Made by a program: the position numbers and the translations under genes. From Picocystis sp. L7 (Eukaryota > Chlorophyta > Picocystophyceae > Picocystales > Picocystaceae): a DNA stretch of 64,000 bases. Of this stretch, positions 30,419-42,493 are shown piece by piece. The stretch's first letter is position 1, and the number at the start of each line of letters is the position of its first letter. The DNA is taken from the NCBI GenBank assembly GCA_020975725.1, contig QXJR01000013.1, positions 1 to 64,000 of the forward strand, given 5' to 3'. The notes under the pieces are model-generated. The model made no database searches and was not told where the DNA came from. It worked only from the letters and a program-made list of their open reading frames with translations.

Positions 30419-32583
30419 AGGAAGGACCGTCGAGGAGATCCACGACCGGCACGACGGGAGGATCAAATCCATGCTCCCGAACCCTGAAACCGTCGCGTAG
30501 CATCCCCGGAAGGGTGGAGAGCCACCAGGCCACCCTATCACCTGCGCGTTTTCCCACGCTCATCCCGTACCATGTCCAAGCTGGGACCCTTCGGATCTCA
30601 TGGGCTTGGTGCTGATCTGCTTGCGACGCTGGGTGCCGGTTTTGCTCGAACCAATCTACACCGTAAATAATGATTGCTATTGTTCAGCCACGCCAGTCCA
30701 CGATGTTCATCCTTCCTGCGTGGGTTTTGCTTTGGCTTGTTTTTCTCGCATCAGATTTTGGCTTTTGGCCAGGAACTTTCCAAAGCCTGCCATCGTCAGA
30801 CAGCCGTTTTGCCGCTGCATGACCAAGATCGAAGACAAACAATTCACCCTGTCTACCGTACAAACTCCGTAGCTTCCGGCTGGTCCAGCACCCTGAGCGG
30901 CTCTCTCTTGCTCAGGGATCGTCCCAGCTTGTTCTACTTATGTGTATCAGTTACAATTTGTGCCTTGTGGTAGCTGCTTTGACGGGAAGCATGCGTTGGG
31001 GACATTCCCAAGGAGGAAGGCAAACCTCAAACTCTGCCGGTCTGTGAACGCCACCTGTTGCTCCTTCGATCCCTATGCCTGCACTACGATGTGCAGTCAG
31101 AAGTCGTACGTTGGAGGTGCTGGGGCTTGCTTAAGAGATGTGCGGAGCAAACTTGGTGCCATGTGGCTGCCGTCCTGTGCATGGCGTGCTGTGCGGTGAA
31201 CTTTTCCCTTCGCTCCGAGAGACCAAGGTCCTCAAACCCCACGTGTCGGGTGTGTCCGTCTGATGTAGACCCATTCGACCTTGTACCGGGATGGATGCAT
31301 CACTCGTACCATGAAACAGTCGTGTTTCCCGCGCGATCCACCAACTGCGGTGAGAAAGGCAGCGTTTGGGTTCCGGTTCCCGAGCTGGCGCGCTTGTTTC
31401 TTGGATCATTCGTCCTGGACGGTTCAAGTCACCATCCTCAAAGGCACGAGTACGATGTATGTTTGGTATCGAGTCGCATGAGGCATCCCAGCGATCCAAA
31501 CTCGATAGGGAAAGGCACGGGTACGATCGATGCCTCGCGTTGGAGGACGTGCGAGTTCCTTCTCTCCATGGGATCGGTGCGATCTTTGCCCCACGACGCT
31601 CCCACCGAGCGGGCAGGCATCTTATGGGAACGTTGCGTGCCGTGGTTGGCCTCTTGGATCCGTCCACCTGGGTTGAACGCAGGTGTACCGGTTCCCACCG
31701 CACCTTTTGCACGGTGGACGGTTGGACGCGTCTCCTTCTCCATGGACAGGTCCGTCCTTCTGACCCCGGGATTGAAGGATCCTTCGATCCAGGGGTCTTG
31801 TTGTCCGAATCGTCTTTTCCCAGTGGGTTTTGGGTGGGAGCAATCGATGATTGTCACCAGTCATTCACGACCTAGTATTACAGTTCCACTCACGAGCGTG
31901 CGAATCACCAAACACCAGGTTCCAAGTTTGACTGTACGTGGGTTCCAACGGTTCCAGTTGCCGTGCTCTTCCGGTCTTCTCGTAGGCTCACGAGTCCAAC
32001 ACAGCAGCAAGCGTCCACACTTCTCTCTACCGGTCCCTTCTGACACTCCACTGGAGTATATCAGGTGGGGGGCAGTGCTACAGTCCCATGCACTACAAGC
32101 TACCTACCACTGCAGTGTTCTGTGACGGGGTGACCCAGTCCCTTCGATCCCTACCGAGACTTGAAACCACCGGGGGTGGGAGTATCTTCTCCGAACTGGG
32201 GGGACTCGAGTGAACCATCATGATTGTACCGAGATACAGCCAATGGACTAACAGGTCTTCGATCCCATCCATCCCATCTCGTTGGGATGCGACCCAGGAC
32301 GCATCCCCCCCGGTTCCAGCACGTCGAAGCCGGGGCGTTGCCTCCCGAACGTGGTCGAGCTCCTTCGGGTGGCGCGAAAGGCAAAGCACGCACGTCCTTC
32401 GTGCGTGCTTTGGCGAGGGAACGGTCAACATCCGCAAGGCGAGCGACTTGCCTGGAAGTCCATCGAACCGGAGGGCGGAGGGAACGAAAAGGACCGAAGG
32501 GAACGTGGGACACGTGCCTGGTGGGTCCAGGCGAACGCGTCGCGATTACGAGTGCCGTCGGAGAAGGACCCAAACAGAGAGGC
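30419..32583. other. Intergenic, with a possible unidentified spliced gene on the minus strand
   Basis: No complete gene. On the minus strand near 30,690-30,940 two exon-like pieces separated by a possible GT-AG intron look codon-like (KLGRSLSKREPLRVLDQ and WKVPGQKPKSDARKTSQSK), but they are not recognised and no start was found. A dispersed repeat copy lies at 31,797-31,950. Confidence 0.35.
31797..31950 (+). repeat. Dispersed repeat, copy B
   Basis: Roughly 80% identical to the reverse complement of 19,757-19,912. Shared blocks: TTGTCCGAAT, CAGTGGGTTTTGGGTG, CTCACGAGCGTGCGA. Confidence 0.65.
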
Positions 32584-33168
32584 ATGAGCCTCGGCACCAG
32601 GTGAGCGACCCGTCCGTGAAACAGATCGACGAGAAGAAAGCGATGGTGCGGAACAGGCACTGACCGCGTGGTGCGTTTCTCCTCCGCGCCGTGGACAGAG
32701 ACCGCGGTCGATCGTCGCTGGTGGGGGAAGGATCGTCTCAAGGAGGTCGCACGTACGACGTAGAAGCGGCAACGGAAGAAGAGAACGACCGTGGGATCGA
32801 CGCCATCACAGATCGGATCGAACTCTTGAAGAAGATCACGAAAGACATCCACGGAGAAGCCCAGGCGCAGAATGGGCTCCTCGACAAACTGGTACGACGA
32901 TGCAGTGCGCGAGGTGCACGCGACGAAGATACCCATCGCGTCGACGATTGGCGACGGTGCACGTGGCTGACTGGGCGATGGTCATGGATTCGCGTCGTTC
33001 GTCGTCGACCAGGGAGCTTCGATGGACGGTGCACGCGGCACGCTGTCGGGCACGATGCACAAGTTCAAGCGGGTCTTCCTGAGTGAAAAAGGCCACCGAC
33101 TGTTCCCGTTGGTGTGCGTGATCGTGCTGTTGCTGCTGATCGCGTACTACGTGCTGTTTCGGAGATGA
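32584..33168 (+). CDS. BET1: BET1-type Qc-SNARE, three exons
   Basis: ER-Golgi SNARE; BET1 supplies the Qc helix in vesicle fusion. Exons as read: 32,584-32,600 (MSLGT plus 2 nt), 32,699-32,891 and 33,013-33,168; introns of 98 and 121 bp start GTGAGC and GTACGA and end CAG. The product is 121 aa, the usual size (plant BET1 about 122). The SNARE motif runs from about residue 30 (ENDRGIDAITDRIELLKKIT, then QNGLLDKL, continuing GTLSGTMHKFKRVF), with a C-terminal tail anchor (RLFPLVCVIVLLLLIAYYVLF) ending FRR. The first exon is only 17 nt and rests on the strong donor ACCAG/GTGAGC and matching phase. It converges with the Tha4 gene, 55 bp away. Confidence 0.82.
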
Positions 33169-33223
33169 TGAAACGTAGGATCACGGGTGCACGTGGTGCC
33201 CAACGCACAGTAGAGCACTTCGA

Positions 33224-33901
33224 TTACGACTTATTCTCCTCGCTGTCGCTACTCGACGTCTTTCCTTCGTCTTCCTCCTTCGAGTCCGTCTGCATTTCGC
33301 TCTTGAGCTCCGTCTCGAATTCCTTGGCAGCGTCTTTGAAGCTCTTGGCGGTCTTGCCCAGCTCCTTTCCTAGCTCCGGCAGCTTGCTCGGGCCTGCGCC
33401 GAAATCGAAAGGTCAGCATGCGAAGCCATCAAGCGTCGTGGTTTCTCCCACCGCCAACATCCTGGCATGTTCCGACGTACCGAAAATCAGAGCTGCAACA
33501 CCAGCGATCACCGCCACTTCTGGCAGTCCGAGTCCGAAGAGTCCCATGCACGTTCCCTGCGACGTTTCCCCACACGCGACGCCCAAGAGCGCACAACCCA
33601 AGGTCAGCCGACCCACATCCAGTTCGCATTGCCTTCTCCAATCGTTCGATTCGCGTTCGGGAGGGGGAAGATGCGGTTTCGCTCGTGTGTGGATGCTTCT
33701 TGCGACGGTGCCGTCACGTACCCTCCGTTTCGGCACGATTCGTGCGTTGGCCCTTGCCCAGGCGTTCGCATGGCTACCACCCAGGAAGTGGCTTCGGTTC
33801 CAACGTCCCGTCGCACGTCCGTTCCTCAATCCATCCCTTTTCGTGTTGCGGGTGGTGCACATGGCGCTTGCTTTCGCCGTCAAAGTCGCCGGCATCGCCA
33901 T
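33224..33901 (-). CDS. Tha4/TatA-type thylakoid twin-arginine translocase subunit, three exons
   Basis: Thylakoid Tat pathway component that helps carry folded proteins across the membrane using the proton gradient. Exons (minus): 33,901-33,722, 33,556-33,481 and 33,393-33,224; introns of 165 and 87 bp with GTACGT donors and CAG acceptors. Product 141 aa. Residues 1-60 (MAMPATLTAKASAM..., basic, ending IVPKRR) form a chloroplast transit peptide. The mature part starts TCMGLFGLGLPEVAVIAGVA, the TatA transmembrane helix, followed after the hinge FGPSKLPELG by the amphipathic helix (KELGKTAKSFKDAAKEFETE) and an acidic Ser-rich tail. The FGLGxPE signature places it with Tha4. A nuclear Tha4 with a plain transit peptide points to a primary-type plastid. 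Confidence 0.85.
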
Positions 33902-35172
33902 CCCTTCCGGACCTGCGAAGGACGCGATCGATTTCTGTCCCAGGACCGAGCAGGGTTCGGTTTCGATGTCATCTGGATAGACCCAATCGGCACCCCATCG
34001 AACCGGGATGGCGTCCAATGAATGCCAAGGGGGACCCATCCCATCAGATCCGGAGACGCACAACCCGAGTCCAAGACGAGACACGGGCCCACGGGTGTGC
34101 CCACGAGCATTCCTTGTCCACTTTGAACGTGACACTCCAAAGCATACGAGGCTGAAACCTGCGAGCCTCCCCTGCCTTGCTTGAAATCGTATGCCGGAGC
34201 CGTGGAGGTGGCTACGGCGTTGTTGCGACACACATCGATCCTTCTTTTCTTTCATGCGAGAACGAAAAGGTCAAGCATGCATCTTTGTGTAGCATCACGT
34301 GAAAGTGACAATTCCTTTCGAGCAGCTCCCGTCGGAAGGATATGTCAATCCGTTTCGTACCTTCTTTTACCTTCCCTCTATGGTGAACGTGTGAAACTAC
34401 AAGCGCATGACGTTCTTTCATCCAAGGAACCACGCAACCGCGCCATCAACTTCCGCTTTACGGCTTACCGATATCGCTCTAGTGTGCACGCGCGGCTACG
34501 CACGCCAGAGTGACGACTCTGACAAAACGACAACCGCCGCTTGGAAACCTTGCGTGATGCACGAGAGATCCACATTGAGTATGGAGACGTTTGAGTGGTG
34601 ATCTCTTACCTTGCGCGAAGATGATCACGTCTTGCGTGGACTTTCGATTTCATTCCGTCACGTCACGTAGATCAATGCTCGAGGCATATGTCGAGGCGGT
34701 TTTCGTTGTTGGGATGGGCATTTTTCATCCCGTGAATCGTATGTGCGTTTCATGCGAGTTGCCCAAGCTTTCACGCGATGGTTGGCACGGAGGCGAGGGT
34801 TGCCTTTCGCTTGGGTGTGTTGATAACCACCCACGTGCCGGATGAGAGTGGCCCTCGAGTTTTTTTCGCGACGGGTCTTCTGTTCCGGCCAAGCTCTCCG
34901 TGTCGGTTCCATTCGCCATCCTCTTCCGGACCCGCCCGGGGCGGCCGGGAAGAGGCCTCGCATTTGCTACAGGGGCGGCATCTCCGACCCCCTCCCTCCG
35001 TGGGGGCCTCGACCCACCTCAATCCTTCCTCTTCCTCGTTGACGTTTCCCATCGGGATGGTTGTTTTTCAGTCGACCGTGGGGGTCGGTCCTTCCAGGGG
35101 AGAGGGATCCGCCGCCTTCTGCCCAAGAACCTCGTGCGCACGAGACGCACCGTTCCATCGCTTCCAGACACC
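33902..35172. other. Intergenic between Tha4 and eL22
   Basis: Divergent promoter region of about 1.3 kb. No open frame with recognisable content; the sequence just before 35,173 is pyrimidine-rich on the plus strand (TCTTCCTCGTTGACG...), as upstream of a ribosomal protein gene. Confidence 0.5.
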
Positions 35173-35940
35173 ATGGTGGCTCCTGCTGCACGTCGCAAAC
35201 GCCCGCAGAACAAGTTCGTGATCGACTGCTCCAAACCGGCGCAGGATCAGATCATGGACATGGGCACGTTCGAAACCTTCCTCGCCGAAAGAATCAAAGT
35301 GGGAGGCAAAGCAGGTGCGTCCTCCGGCACACGCCACCAAGCTCGAAAAAGAAAGCGCGGACGTGAGGAGCACAAGCGGCCGTCGGAAAAGACAACCGAC
35401 CGACTGGACTTGCAGCACCGAATCGCGGACGAACGCACGGTTCGAAATCGGGATGAAACGCCCACGAACGGCGCGTGGGATCGATCCTGGAAGTGGACGA
35501 GGGCGACACCAGGGTTTCGGCGGAGAGGGAGCGAATCACTTGCGATGCGGAGACGCTCGACTGGCAACCGTGGTTTCGAATGGATCGCGACGCAACTCTC
35601 CAACGGAGAGGCGACGTTCGCAGGTCGAAAGGGTTTTCAGTGCTTGCGTGGGACCTGCGAACGATGGTGGCTTTGGACCTGCGGCTGACACGATCTCCGG
35701 CACTTCGTTTGCGTAGGCGTGCTCGGCGATGCGGTGAACATTTCCAGGGAAAAGTTCAAAATCGTGGTGACGTCCGAGGTCCCCATGTCCAAGAGGTACC
35801 TCAAGTACCTCACAAAGAAGTACCTGAGGAAGCACAGCGTCAGGGATTGGCTGCGGGTGATCGCCTCCAACAAGGATCGCAACGTGTATGAGCTCAGGTA
35901 CTTCAACATAGCAGAGAACGAGGGGGATGACGAGGAATAG
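35173..35940 (+). CDS. RPL22: 60S ribosomal protein eL22, two exons
   Basis: Component of the large ribosomal subunit. Exon 1 is 35,173-35,314 and exon 2 is 35,717-35,940, joined across a 402-bp GT-AG intron (GTGCGT...GCGTAG). The product is 121 aa, close to the usual 117-128. Exon 1 gives [20 protein letters not shown] and [13 protein letters not shown]; exon 2 gives [40 protein letters not shown] and an acidic end. These are the conserved blocks of eL22. The intron falls exactly in the conserved GKAG turn. The long open frame continuing through the intron is an artefact of GC content. Confidence 0.95.
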
Positions 35941-38649
35941 ATCGTTTTTCTATCGTCGTTGCTTCTGTGCGACTTAATGTAGTTGTCTGCGTTCAGGACG
36001 CTTTGGTTCTCTTCTTTGCTCTTGGGCAACGTTGCGGCGAAACGAGTCGAATAGAAAGACGGTTGCATGCCGTCGAAATTCAAGGGTCTGATCCATGCAG
36101 AACCAGGCTGTTGCCATGTCTGCAGCACAAAAACTTTCTGCGTCCGTGTTCCCCACCGTAGTTGTCTGCAGAGGGGGGACATTGGCATTCGGCTACCTTG
36201 TTTCGTACATGGCCGCATGGACTTTTCCGCACGACGGCGCCTTCGCTCAGAGAACGCATGTCTACCACACCCCGCAACATAGACGCAGGCGGGAGACCCG
36301 TGCGAATCGATGCCGTCCCCTTGCTGGGCCCTTGCCCGCGAATCTGCAGCTTCTTCTGGAACCACTGTGTTCCACCGAGGGTCATCGCTCAACAGGCTGA
36401 CGCTTCTGTTGGCGACGAGAGTGAACGTCCGCCGTGCGCTCCTGGGGAATCGGCCGGCACGCGCTCTGTGGTATTCATCAAGCAGCAGGAGACGGTTTTT
36501 CACTCTTGCAGGATCCACGGAGGTTCTTGCCCAAGAATGCGGAAAGCTCATCCTTGCTTTGGCGATCGGAGGGACGGGGCAGCGAAAGAAGCCCCTTCCT
36601 TCAAAAAAAACAGGACACGATGAAGGGATTCGACAGGGCGTCCCGATGTCGGCCCGCTTGGGCCGAGACCGACGTTCGTGTTCGAACAACGGCGCCTGTC
36701 TCGCGGAGTCGGCGGTAGGAGACAATTCTTTCGCGATCGCGCCCATCGGGCTTGCATCTTGGTCACGGCGTGGACCGCCGTGTAAGTCGACCCATTCTGC
36801 ACGTCGATCGGCCTCGGTTATGGGAAGAGACGTTCGGGTTGGAGAGCGCACGTGGTCGTCCTGGATTCGTCCGGATCGATGGGACCGTCCTTCCAGCGAA
36901 TCCTGGATGCGCGTGTGTCTCTTGGCTTGCGAGGATGGTCGGATGGGATCAACCAGGTATCGCGCGGTTCGTCCTTCGCATCCGTGGTCCCGATCTCTCT
37001 AGGCACGGCCTCGCATGCGTGCAACGCGCGCCACGTGGCAGGAGATGGTTCCTCGAGATGGATGTGGAACCGTCCAGCTTCGCCCCATGCCCTTCCCGGG
37101 AGGAGTCACGTGGCCTTCGTTTTTGGCGGGAAGTTCCCGTGCACTCGGATCGCCTCTTCCTTTCCCCGAGATCTTTTTCCTGGTCCCGTCGATCGACGGG
37201 TCGAGGACCGCGATCGCCGAGGACGGTGGACGGTCCTCCTGCTGCATCCATGGAACACATCCCCCTCGCTCCGACCCCACCTGGGTGTCCTGGACTCTCC
37301 ACACGATCGCGTGGGCGGACGAGTTTTCCAAGATCGCGTGCGTACGGCAGCTCCTCGGACGGGAAAGGAGGTGGGATCGGGATCCGAAAGGAACACCACG
37401 GGATGCGGACGTCCACCGTCGCACGTCGCGTCCGGGCTTCGAAGAGGGACACCGAGCGATCGCGTCGAAGGCGTTGCGCCCTCCCGTGTTCGCGCGCGGG
37501 ACGTCGATCCACGATGCCCGAGATGGGGGAATGCGATGCACCCGACCTCGTGGCGGGATCCTGGCTCGGGATTCTCGGAACGGGACGTTCGTACGGCTCG
37601 TCCTGCCTCCATTCCTTTCGCCATGATGGACGACCTTCGGTTGCGATCGATCCGTGGGGAACGACGAGGCGTTTCCGTCCACGACCGGACGAGCGTCGAG
37701 GGTCCCACGTGGGATGGATCGCGAACGTCGCGTTTCCGTTCCGACCGATGCTTTTTCGTTGCAACCACCGGATCTGCGCCCTTTCCTCTCCGGCATGCGT
37801 TCGGACCGGCGCTCTTCTGGGCTACGTACGGCGTGTCCACCTCTCCTCTCCGCCCATCGGGAGGATCGTCCTTCGATCCTCGGTCGTTGGAAGGGGATCG
37901 ATGGGGTACGAGCACCCGAAAAGGGCGGGTTCGATCGGGGAGGAGGAGGGGTTCGGCAGGTCGGATCCTTGGACCCCCTTGGGGCGTCCAGGACCGAAGG
38001 TCGGTTGGATTCCTCTGCGGCACACCTGCTCCTGGTGGATCCGTGGTGGATCCTGGATCGGGCCGGAACCGATCGATCCCGATCGGTCGTGGATCGACCG
38101 CCTGGACGTCCCCAGGATGTCTCCGTCCGCGCATCCGTTCGATCGATCCCTTCACCTCCTACCCTGCCTCCCTTGCGACGTGCCCATCCTGGCCGTCTCC
38201 TACACCCTCGTCCGTCTCGTCCATCCTCCCATCCCCCTTGGTTCGGTTCGAACCGTCGTGAGTGCCACCCACTCCCATCGAGGACCCCTCCCCCCCCCCG
38301 CTCCCCCCCTCCCCCGTCCGGACGATGCGGCGGACGTCGTACCCCTCCCGTACCCCACCCACTCCTCCCTTCCCCGTCGAGGACCTCCCCTCGACCCCCT
38401 CCCCCTTCCTCCGCGGGGTTCCCCCCCTTTCGTCCCGTTCGGAGGGGTCCTTCGGGTGTGGCGGCGTGGTGGGACTGGGCCCACCGCGTCCGAAAGCATC
38501 GGCCAGGCTGCGCTTCCTTCGCACGCACACGTCCACGGACGCGTGCTGCGGACCCGAAGGACCGCTCGATCGACCCCAGGAGCGTGTCAAGGGGAGAAGA
38601 AAGGGCCTGGGAAGGGGAGGAAGGAACCCCGGACGAAGATAGCGCCGCC
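35941..38649. other. GC-rich intergenic block with spurious long open frames
   Basis: Very CpG/TCGA-rich; open frames of several hundred codons occur in most frames on both strands without any family resemblance. A strong pyrimidine bias on the plus strand at about 38,260-38,430 (runs of C and T) probably belongs to the promoter of the Myb gene. Spliced genes may be hidden here, but none could be supported. Confidence 0.45.
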
Positions 38650-40544
38650 ATGGGCACGATGGTCGCGGCCATCGAACCGTGGACGGACGCCAGACAAACC
38701 CACGAGTCCAACGCGATGGGAGAGGACGTGTCCGGTGCCACCACGTTCCTGACGGTACGTCGGAACCGTTCGACGTGCGAAGACCCCACCGGAACGGTGC
38801 CGTGGAACGTGCACGACCGTCGAAGCGAACGCGCCTGCCACGTGGAGGAGTGGACCAACCGTCCAACGCGCAGGAAGTAGAAAAGGCACGACTGTACGTG
38901 GAAGTCGCTGACCGTGGCGTCCTCGATGCTTCCCATACCCCTCCACGATCGACGACGTGGACGTTGCTGCCACGACGACGCGACGCACGCACCTGTCGTG
39001 GGCTCGCCGTCCGACCAACGGACGAACTCCGTCGGACGCACGAACCGTGGAACGCGGTCGGCCACGTTTCGCGTGGAGGACAGGCCGAGGAAGAGATGCT
39101 GTATGCCCTAGACGCATCCTTCGACACAAGGAAGAAGGAACAAGACGTGCTCATCCAAACCGAAGACACCGAAGGAGGGAGCGAGGGTGCGTGCCACTTC
39201 GCCGAACGAACGACGCGTCGAAGCAGGCGCCTCGCGCACACGAAGCAAGCTGACGTCGGACGTCCGATGGACGCGGACGACGCAGTGGATCTGCTGGATC
39301 CAGAGGCGGAGAGACAGAGCCTGCTCCAGAAGATGGAAGTGCTCAATAAGATGCTCTCCCGCGTGGCCGACGAGGAAAGCGAACAACTGGCGGTGAATGG
39401 CAACCGTGGCTTCGAAGAAGTGCGAGTGAGAGAAGGAAAAGACGGTGTCCTCGGCGAGGAGAGGAACGGATCCATGTACAGCTCCTACTCCACGCTCGAG
39501 GACCCAGAGTGGCTCGCCGTTACGGACTGGGACGTAGGCCAAGGGAACGACGGCATGCTCCTCCTGCCGAGCCATGGGGCCGACCTCTTCCTGGATCCTA
39601 ATGCAACGATGCACGAGAGACCAGCTCTGGCCAATGTTGGACAGTTGGAAGGCTGCACTGATCAGGCGAATGCCGAGTGGATGGGCAGCTGTACGCTGAA
39701 GCAGCTTAGACAGAAGTACAAAGACACCTATGGACGCTCCACCAACTCTTCGAATCGTCAATGGCTTCTCCGTCGTCTACTTCAGGACGAGGTGGGCGTT
39801 GCCCAAGCGGAAGTTGTGGTGGATTGCACACTCTCGGAGGAGCAGTTGCAGACCTCTGCGGCTGCTGCTAGCGGCAGGCCGGAAGGCAAGAGGAAGATCC
39901 GCCAGAATCGCAGATACACGGAGTTCCAGGCATCCAAGGATGCGAAGGAAACCAAGGCTCTGCAATCCAAAAAGCTTAGGAGTGGAAGAAAGCGCCTGCG
40001 CGAGGAGGTTTCGGATGGCCATGGCCCAGCCACCCCATCGGACTCCGAAGAAGAAGTGAAAGTACGTAGGACACGGGCGACACATGTCACCCCTCATGCC
40101 AAGGCAAAGTCTAAAAGCTCCGGTGCTACGCGCAAGGGAGCGCAAAAGAGGTCTGCGACGGAGGGTCGTCGCAGGCGTGCTGGTATGAAGAAAAGCACCT
40201 GGAGCCATGAAGAGAGTAGGAGGTTGCATTACAACCCGTGGACGTTGGAAGAATCAGAAGCCCTGGTGGACGGGGTGGCCTGTTGTGGTGGTGGGAAGTG
40301 GGCGGACATCAAAAAGTTAGGTTACAAGGCGATCGAGAAGCGTTCCGCTGTGGACTTGAAGGACAAATGGAGGAACTTGATGCGCATTGCGATGCTCCCT
40401 CAGAACACCAACAAGGCTGTGGACAAGAAGCGCGAGATCCCACCGACCCTGTTGGCTCGAGTGCGAGATTTGGCCACTCGTTCCGCGAAGAGGAGCCAGG
40501 CCCCCGAGGTTCGCACCAGTCGCAGCCGTTTCCGTGGGGACTGA
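38650..40544 (+). CDS. TRF-like telobox Myb protein
   Basis: DNA-binding protein with one C-terminal Myb/SANT repeat (40,231-40,380): NPWTLEESEALVDGVACCGG, KWADIKKLGY, and VDLKDKWRNL. The VDLKDKWRNL helix is the telobox motif of plant TRFL/telomeric repeat-binding proteins, which recognise TTTAGGG repeats. Before it lie a long acidic/basic low-complexity part and a STNSSNRQWLLRRLL segment, a short motif seen in plant Myb/AT-hook nuclear proteins. A first exon 38,650-38,754 (MGTMVAAIEPW...) with a GTACGT donor, joined to an acceptor at 38,873 in matching phase, is proposed. A second intron between about 38,900 and 39,080 is possible, since that stretch reads poorly as protein, so the N-terminal third is uncertain. 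The last frame is open to 40,544. Confidence 0.72.
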
Positions 40545-41566
40545 GCTCTTCGTTTCCCCCCTCCAACTTGGTCTTTCTTTTGCGTGTTGCATGGACCGTC
40601 TTTTTATCTTGGCCTCCTTCCGCTTGCATCCTCGTCAGCATCTAAGGGCTCGCTCTCTTCTGCCCCATTCCTTTGGAGATGGTTGGGTTTTGTCGCGCGT
40701 GGGATCGAACCCATTCAGAGTTGGATGGTTCCACCCTTTTGTAAGGATGGATCGTGTTTGTGCCTGTATTACGCTTTCGGGCATGGGATGGGGAACGGAC
40801 GGGTGCGATCCACCCTTGCCCTATCCTCGTCGTTTTTTCACTTTCTCTGTTGGATGGTGGTGTGCTTGTGTCCCTGGTGTCTGGATCGATGGACCTGGGT
40901 GGTATTGGATCGATTCCCCCTCGATTTCGATGGACACGGGATCTCCGGGTGGCTGGGTTTCTTCCCTTTTTCATCGGTCCGAAGAGAAAGGGCAGGGGAT
41001 GGGGTCGGACGGGGTCTTCCTTTCCCTCCCACCCGGGTTCGGAACCCCGCCCTCCTTCTGTTCTTCCGGGTCCACCCGAACACCCGAAGGAAGGAAGGGG
41101 AGACGGATGGATCCGGGGGAGGATGGAGGCGCCGCCACCCTCCCTGTCCCTTGTACCCTCCTCCCCATGGGGCACGACCCGGGTTGTGCCATCGGTTCAT
41201 GGTGGAATGAAAGGAAAAGACAGAAGGGGTCCAAGCCAAGGTCTCATTCGACCCCTTGCCACCTCCCTCCCGCGTGCGTCGAACCCAACCGCGAAGCTGC
41301 GCGCGCCGCACTCCGGGTTAAAGCCCAGTCCTTTCGCGAAGAGAGAGGCAGCTGTGCACCTTGGCAGGCCAGGAGCGCTGCCTTGGTCCCGCGGCGTTTG
41401 ACGCAGCTGGGAACAACAAACGACAACAAGCCACCAAAACCCTCGTCCGACGAAGAAGGCCAACGCCATCCCAACAGGATCCCCTGCGACCGTCGTGGAT
41501 CGATCGAAGGACAATCAGCTTCGAAACGAAAGAGAAGAATAGAGGTGCATCCGAGCTTGAAGAAAC
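40545..41566. other. Intergenic, upstream of P0
   Basis: GC-rich, about 1 kb, with overlapping spurious open frames in several frames. A GGGATCGAACCC string near 40,700 looked tRNA-like but no cloverleaf could be formed. Nothing else seen. Confidence 0.5.
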
Positions 41567-42493
41567 ATGAGCCGCATCGCCAAGAAAGAACAGTACGATC
41601 GCAGGCTCTGTGGATACCTGGAAAAATACACCGAAGCGTTCCTCGTGCACGCCGACAATGTTGGATCCAGGCTCTTCCAAGACATCCGTAGGGCACTCCG
41701 TCCCAAGTCCGTCATCATGATGGGCAAAAACACCATGATGAAGAGATCCATCCGACTCTACTGCGAAAGGACGGGGGACGACAAGTGGCTGGCACTCGTG
41801 CCGCTGCTGGTCGGAAACGTAGGCATCGTGTTCACCGAAGGCAACCTCTATGACGTGCGAGACGAAATCAAAAAGTACACCGTCGGTGCACCTGCCAAGG
41901 TGGGAGCCGTGGCACCCTGCAGTGTCACCATCCCCGCGGGACCCACGGGAATGGATCCTTCTCAAACCACGTTCTTCCAGATGCTCAACATCCCCACCAA
42001 GATCAACAAGGGATCCATTGAAATCCTGCAAGACTTCCAGTGCGTCGTGGGAGGAGAAAGGGTGGGGTCCTCAGAAGCCACACTCTTGGGTAAATTGGGC
42101 ATCAAGCCTTTCACTTATGGATTGGTGATCCTGCAAGTCTTCCAGGATGGAACTCTGTACTCTCCCAAGGTGCTGGACATTACGGATGATGATCTCGTCA
42201 ACAGCATCACCGCAGGTGTCCAGAACGTCGTTGCCTTGTCCATGCAGACGGGATACCCAACCCTTGTGACTGTGCCTCATGCCATCATCAACTCCTACAA
42301 GAACGTGTTGGCGGTTGCACTTGCAACGGAGTACTCCTTCCCCCTTGCAGACAAGGTCAAGGAAATCCTGGCAAACCCAGGAGCATTCGTGGCAGCGGCC
42401 CCTGCGGCTGCTGCTGCTTCGGAGCCTGCAGCTGCTGCACCCGTGGAGGAAGAGGAAGAGGAGGAAGAGATGGACTTTGATCTATTCGATTAA
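41567..42493 (+). CDS. RPLP0: 60S acidic ribosomal protein P0 (uL10)
   Basis: 308 aa, intronless. P0 forms the base of the ribosomal stalk, binding 28S rRNA and the P1/P2 dimers, and is needed for GTPase factor recruitment. The order is canonical: RIAKKEQYDRRLCGYLEKYT, the rRNA-binding domain with GKNTMMKRSIR, the archaeal/eukaryotic insertion (AGPTGMDPSQTTFFQ, GIPTKI-like NIPTKINKGSIEI), an Ala-rich hinge (about 275-295) and the acidic tail EEEEEEEEMDFDLFD that matches the conserved stalk C-terminus (usually ...DDDMGFGLFD; here the Gly residues are replaced). ATG at 41,567 is the expected start. Confidence 0.97.
   Translation: MSRIAKKEQYDRRLCGYLEKYTEAFLVHADNVGSRLFQDIRRALRPKSVIMMGKNTMMKRSIRLYCERTGDDKWLALVPLLVGNVGIVFTEGNLYDVRDEIKKYTVGAPAKVGAVAPCSVTIPAGPTGMDPSQTTFFQMLNIPTKINKGSIEILQDFQCVVGGERVGSSEATLLGKLGIKPFTYGLVILQVFQDGTLYSPKVLDITDDDLVNSITAGVQNVVALSMQTGYPTLVTVPHAIINSYKNVLAVALATEYSFPLADKVKEILANPGAFVAAAPAAAAASEPAAAAPVEEEEEEEEMDFDLFD

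Noticed and set aside
34900-35688. A 262-aa open frame covering eL22 exon 1 and its intron
   Set aside because: Only 35,173-35,314 is conserved; the rest is 5' flank and intron reading open because of GC content.
36752-39475. Several open frames of 350-690 aa on both strands (including one beginning VVLDSSGSMG, which looks like the start of a vWA domain)
   Set aside because: Overlapping frames in a CpG-rich block with no sustained domain. The vWA-like string is not followed by the rest of that fold.
40690-40780. tRNA-like T-loop (GGGATCGAACCC, minus strand)
   Set aside because: No D-arm, anticodon arm or paired acceptor stem can be formed around it. A GGGTTCGATCC string near 49,389 failed the same test.
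40387-41691. Open frames overlapping the P0 upstream region on both strands
   Set aside because: GC-driven; no conserved content, and they run into P0 in the wrong frame.
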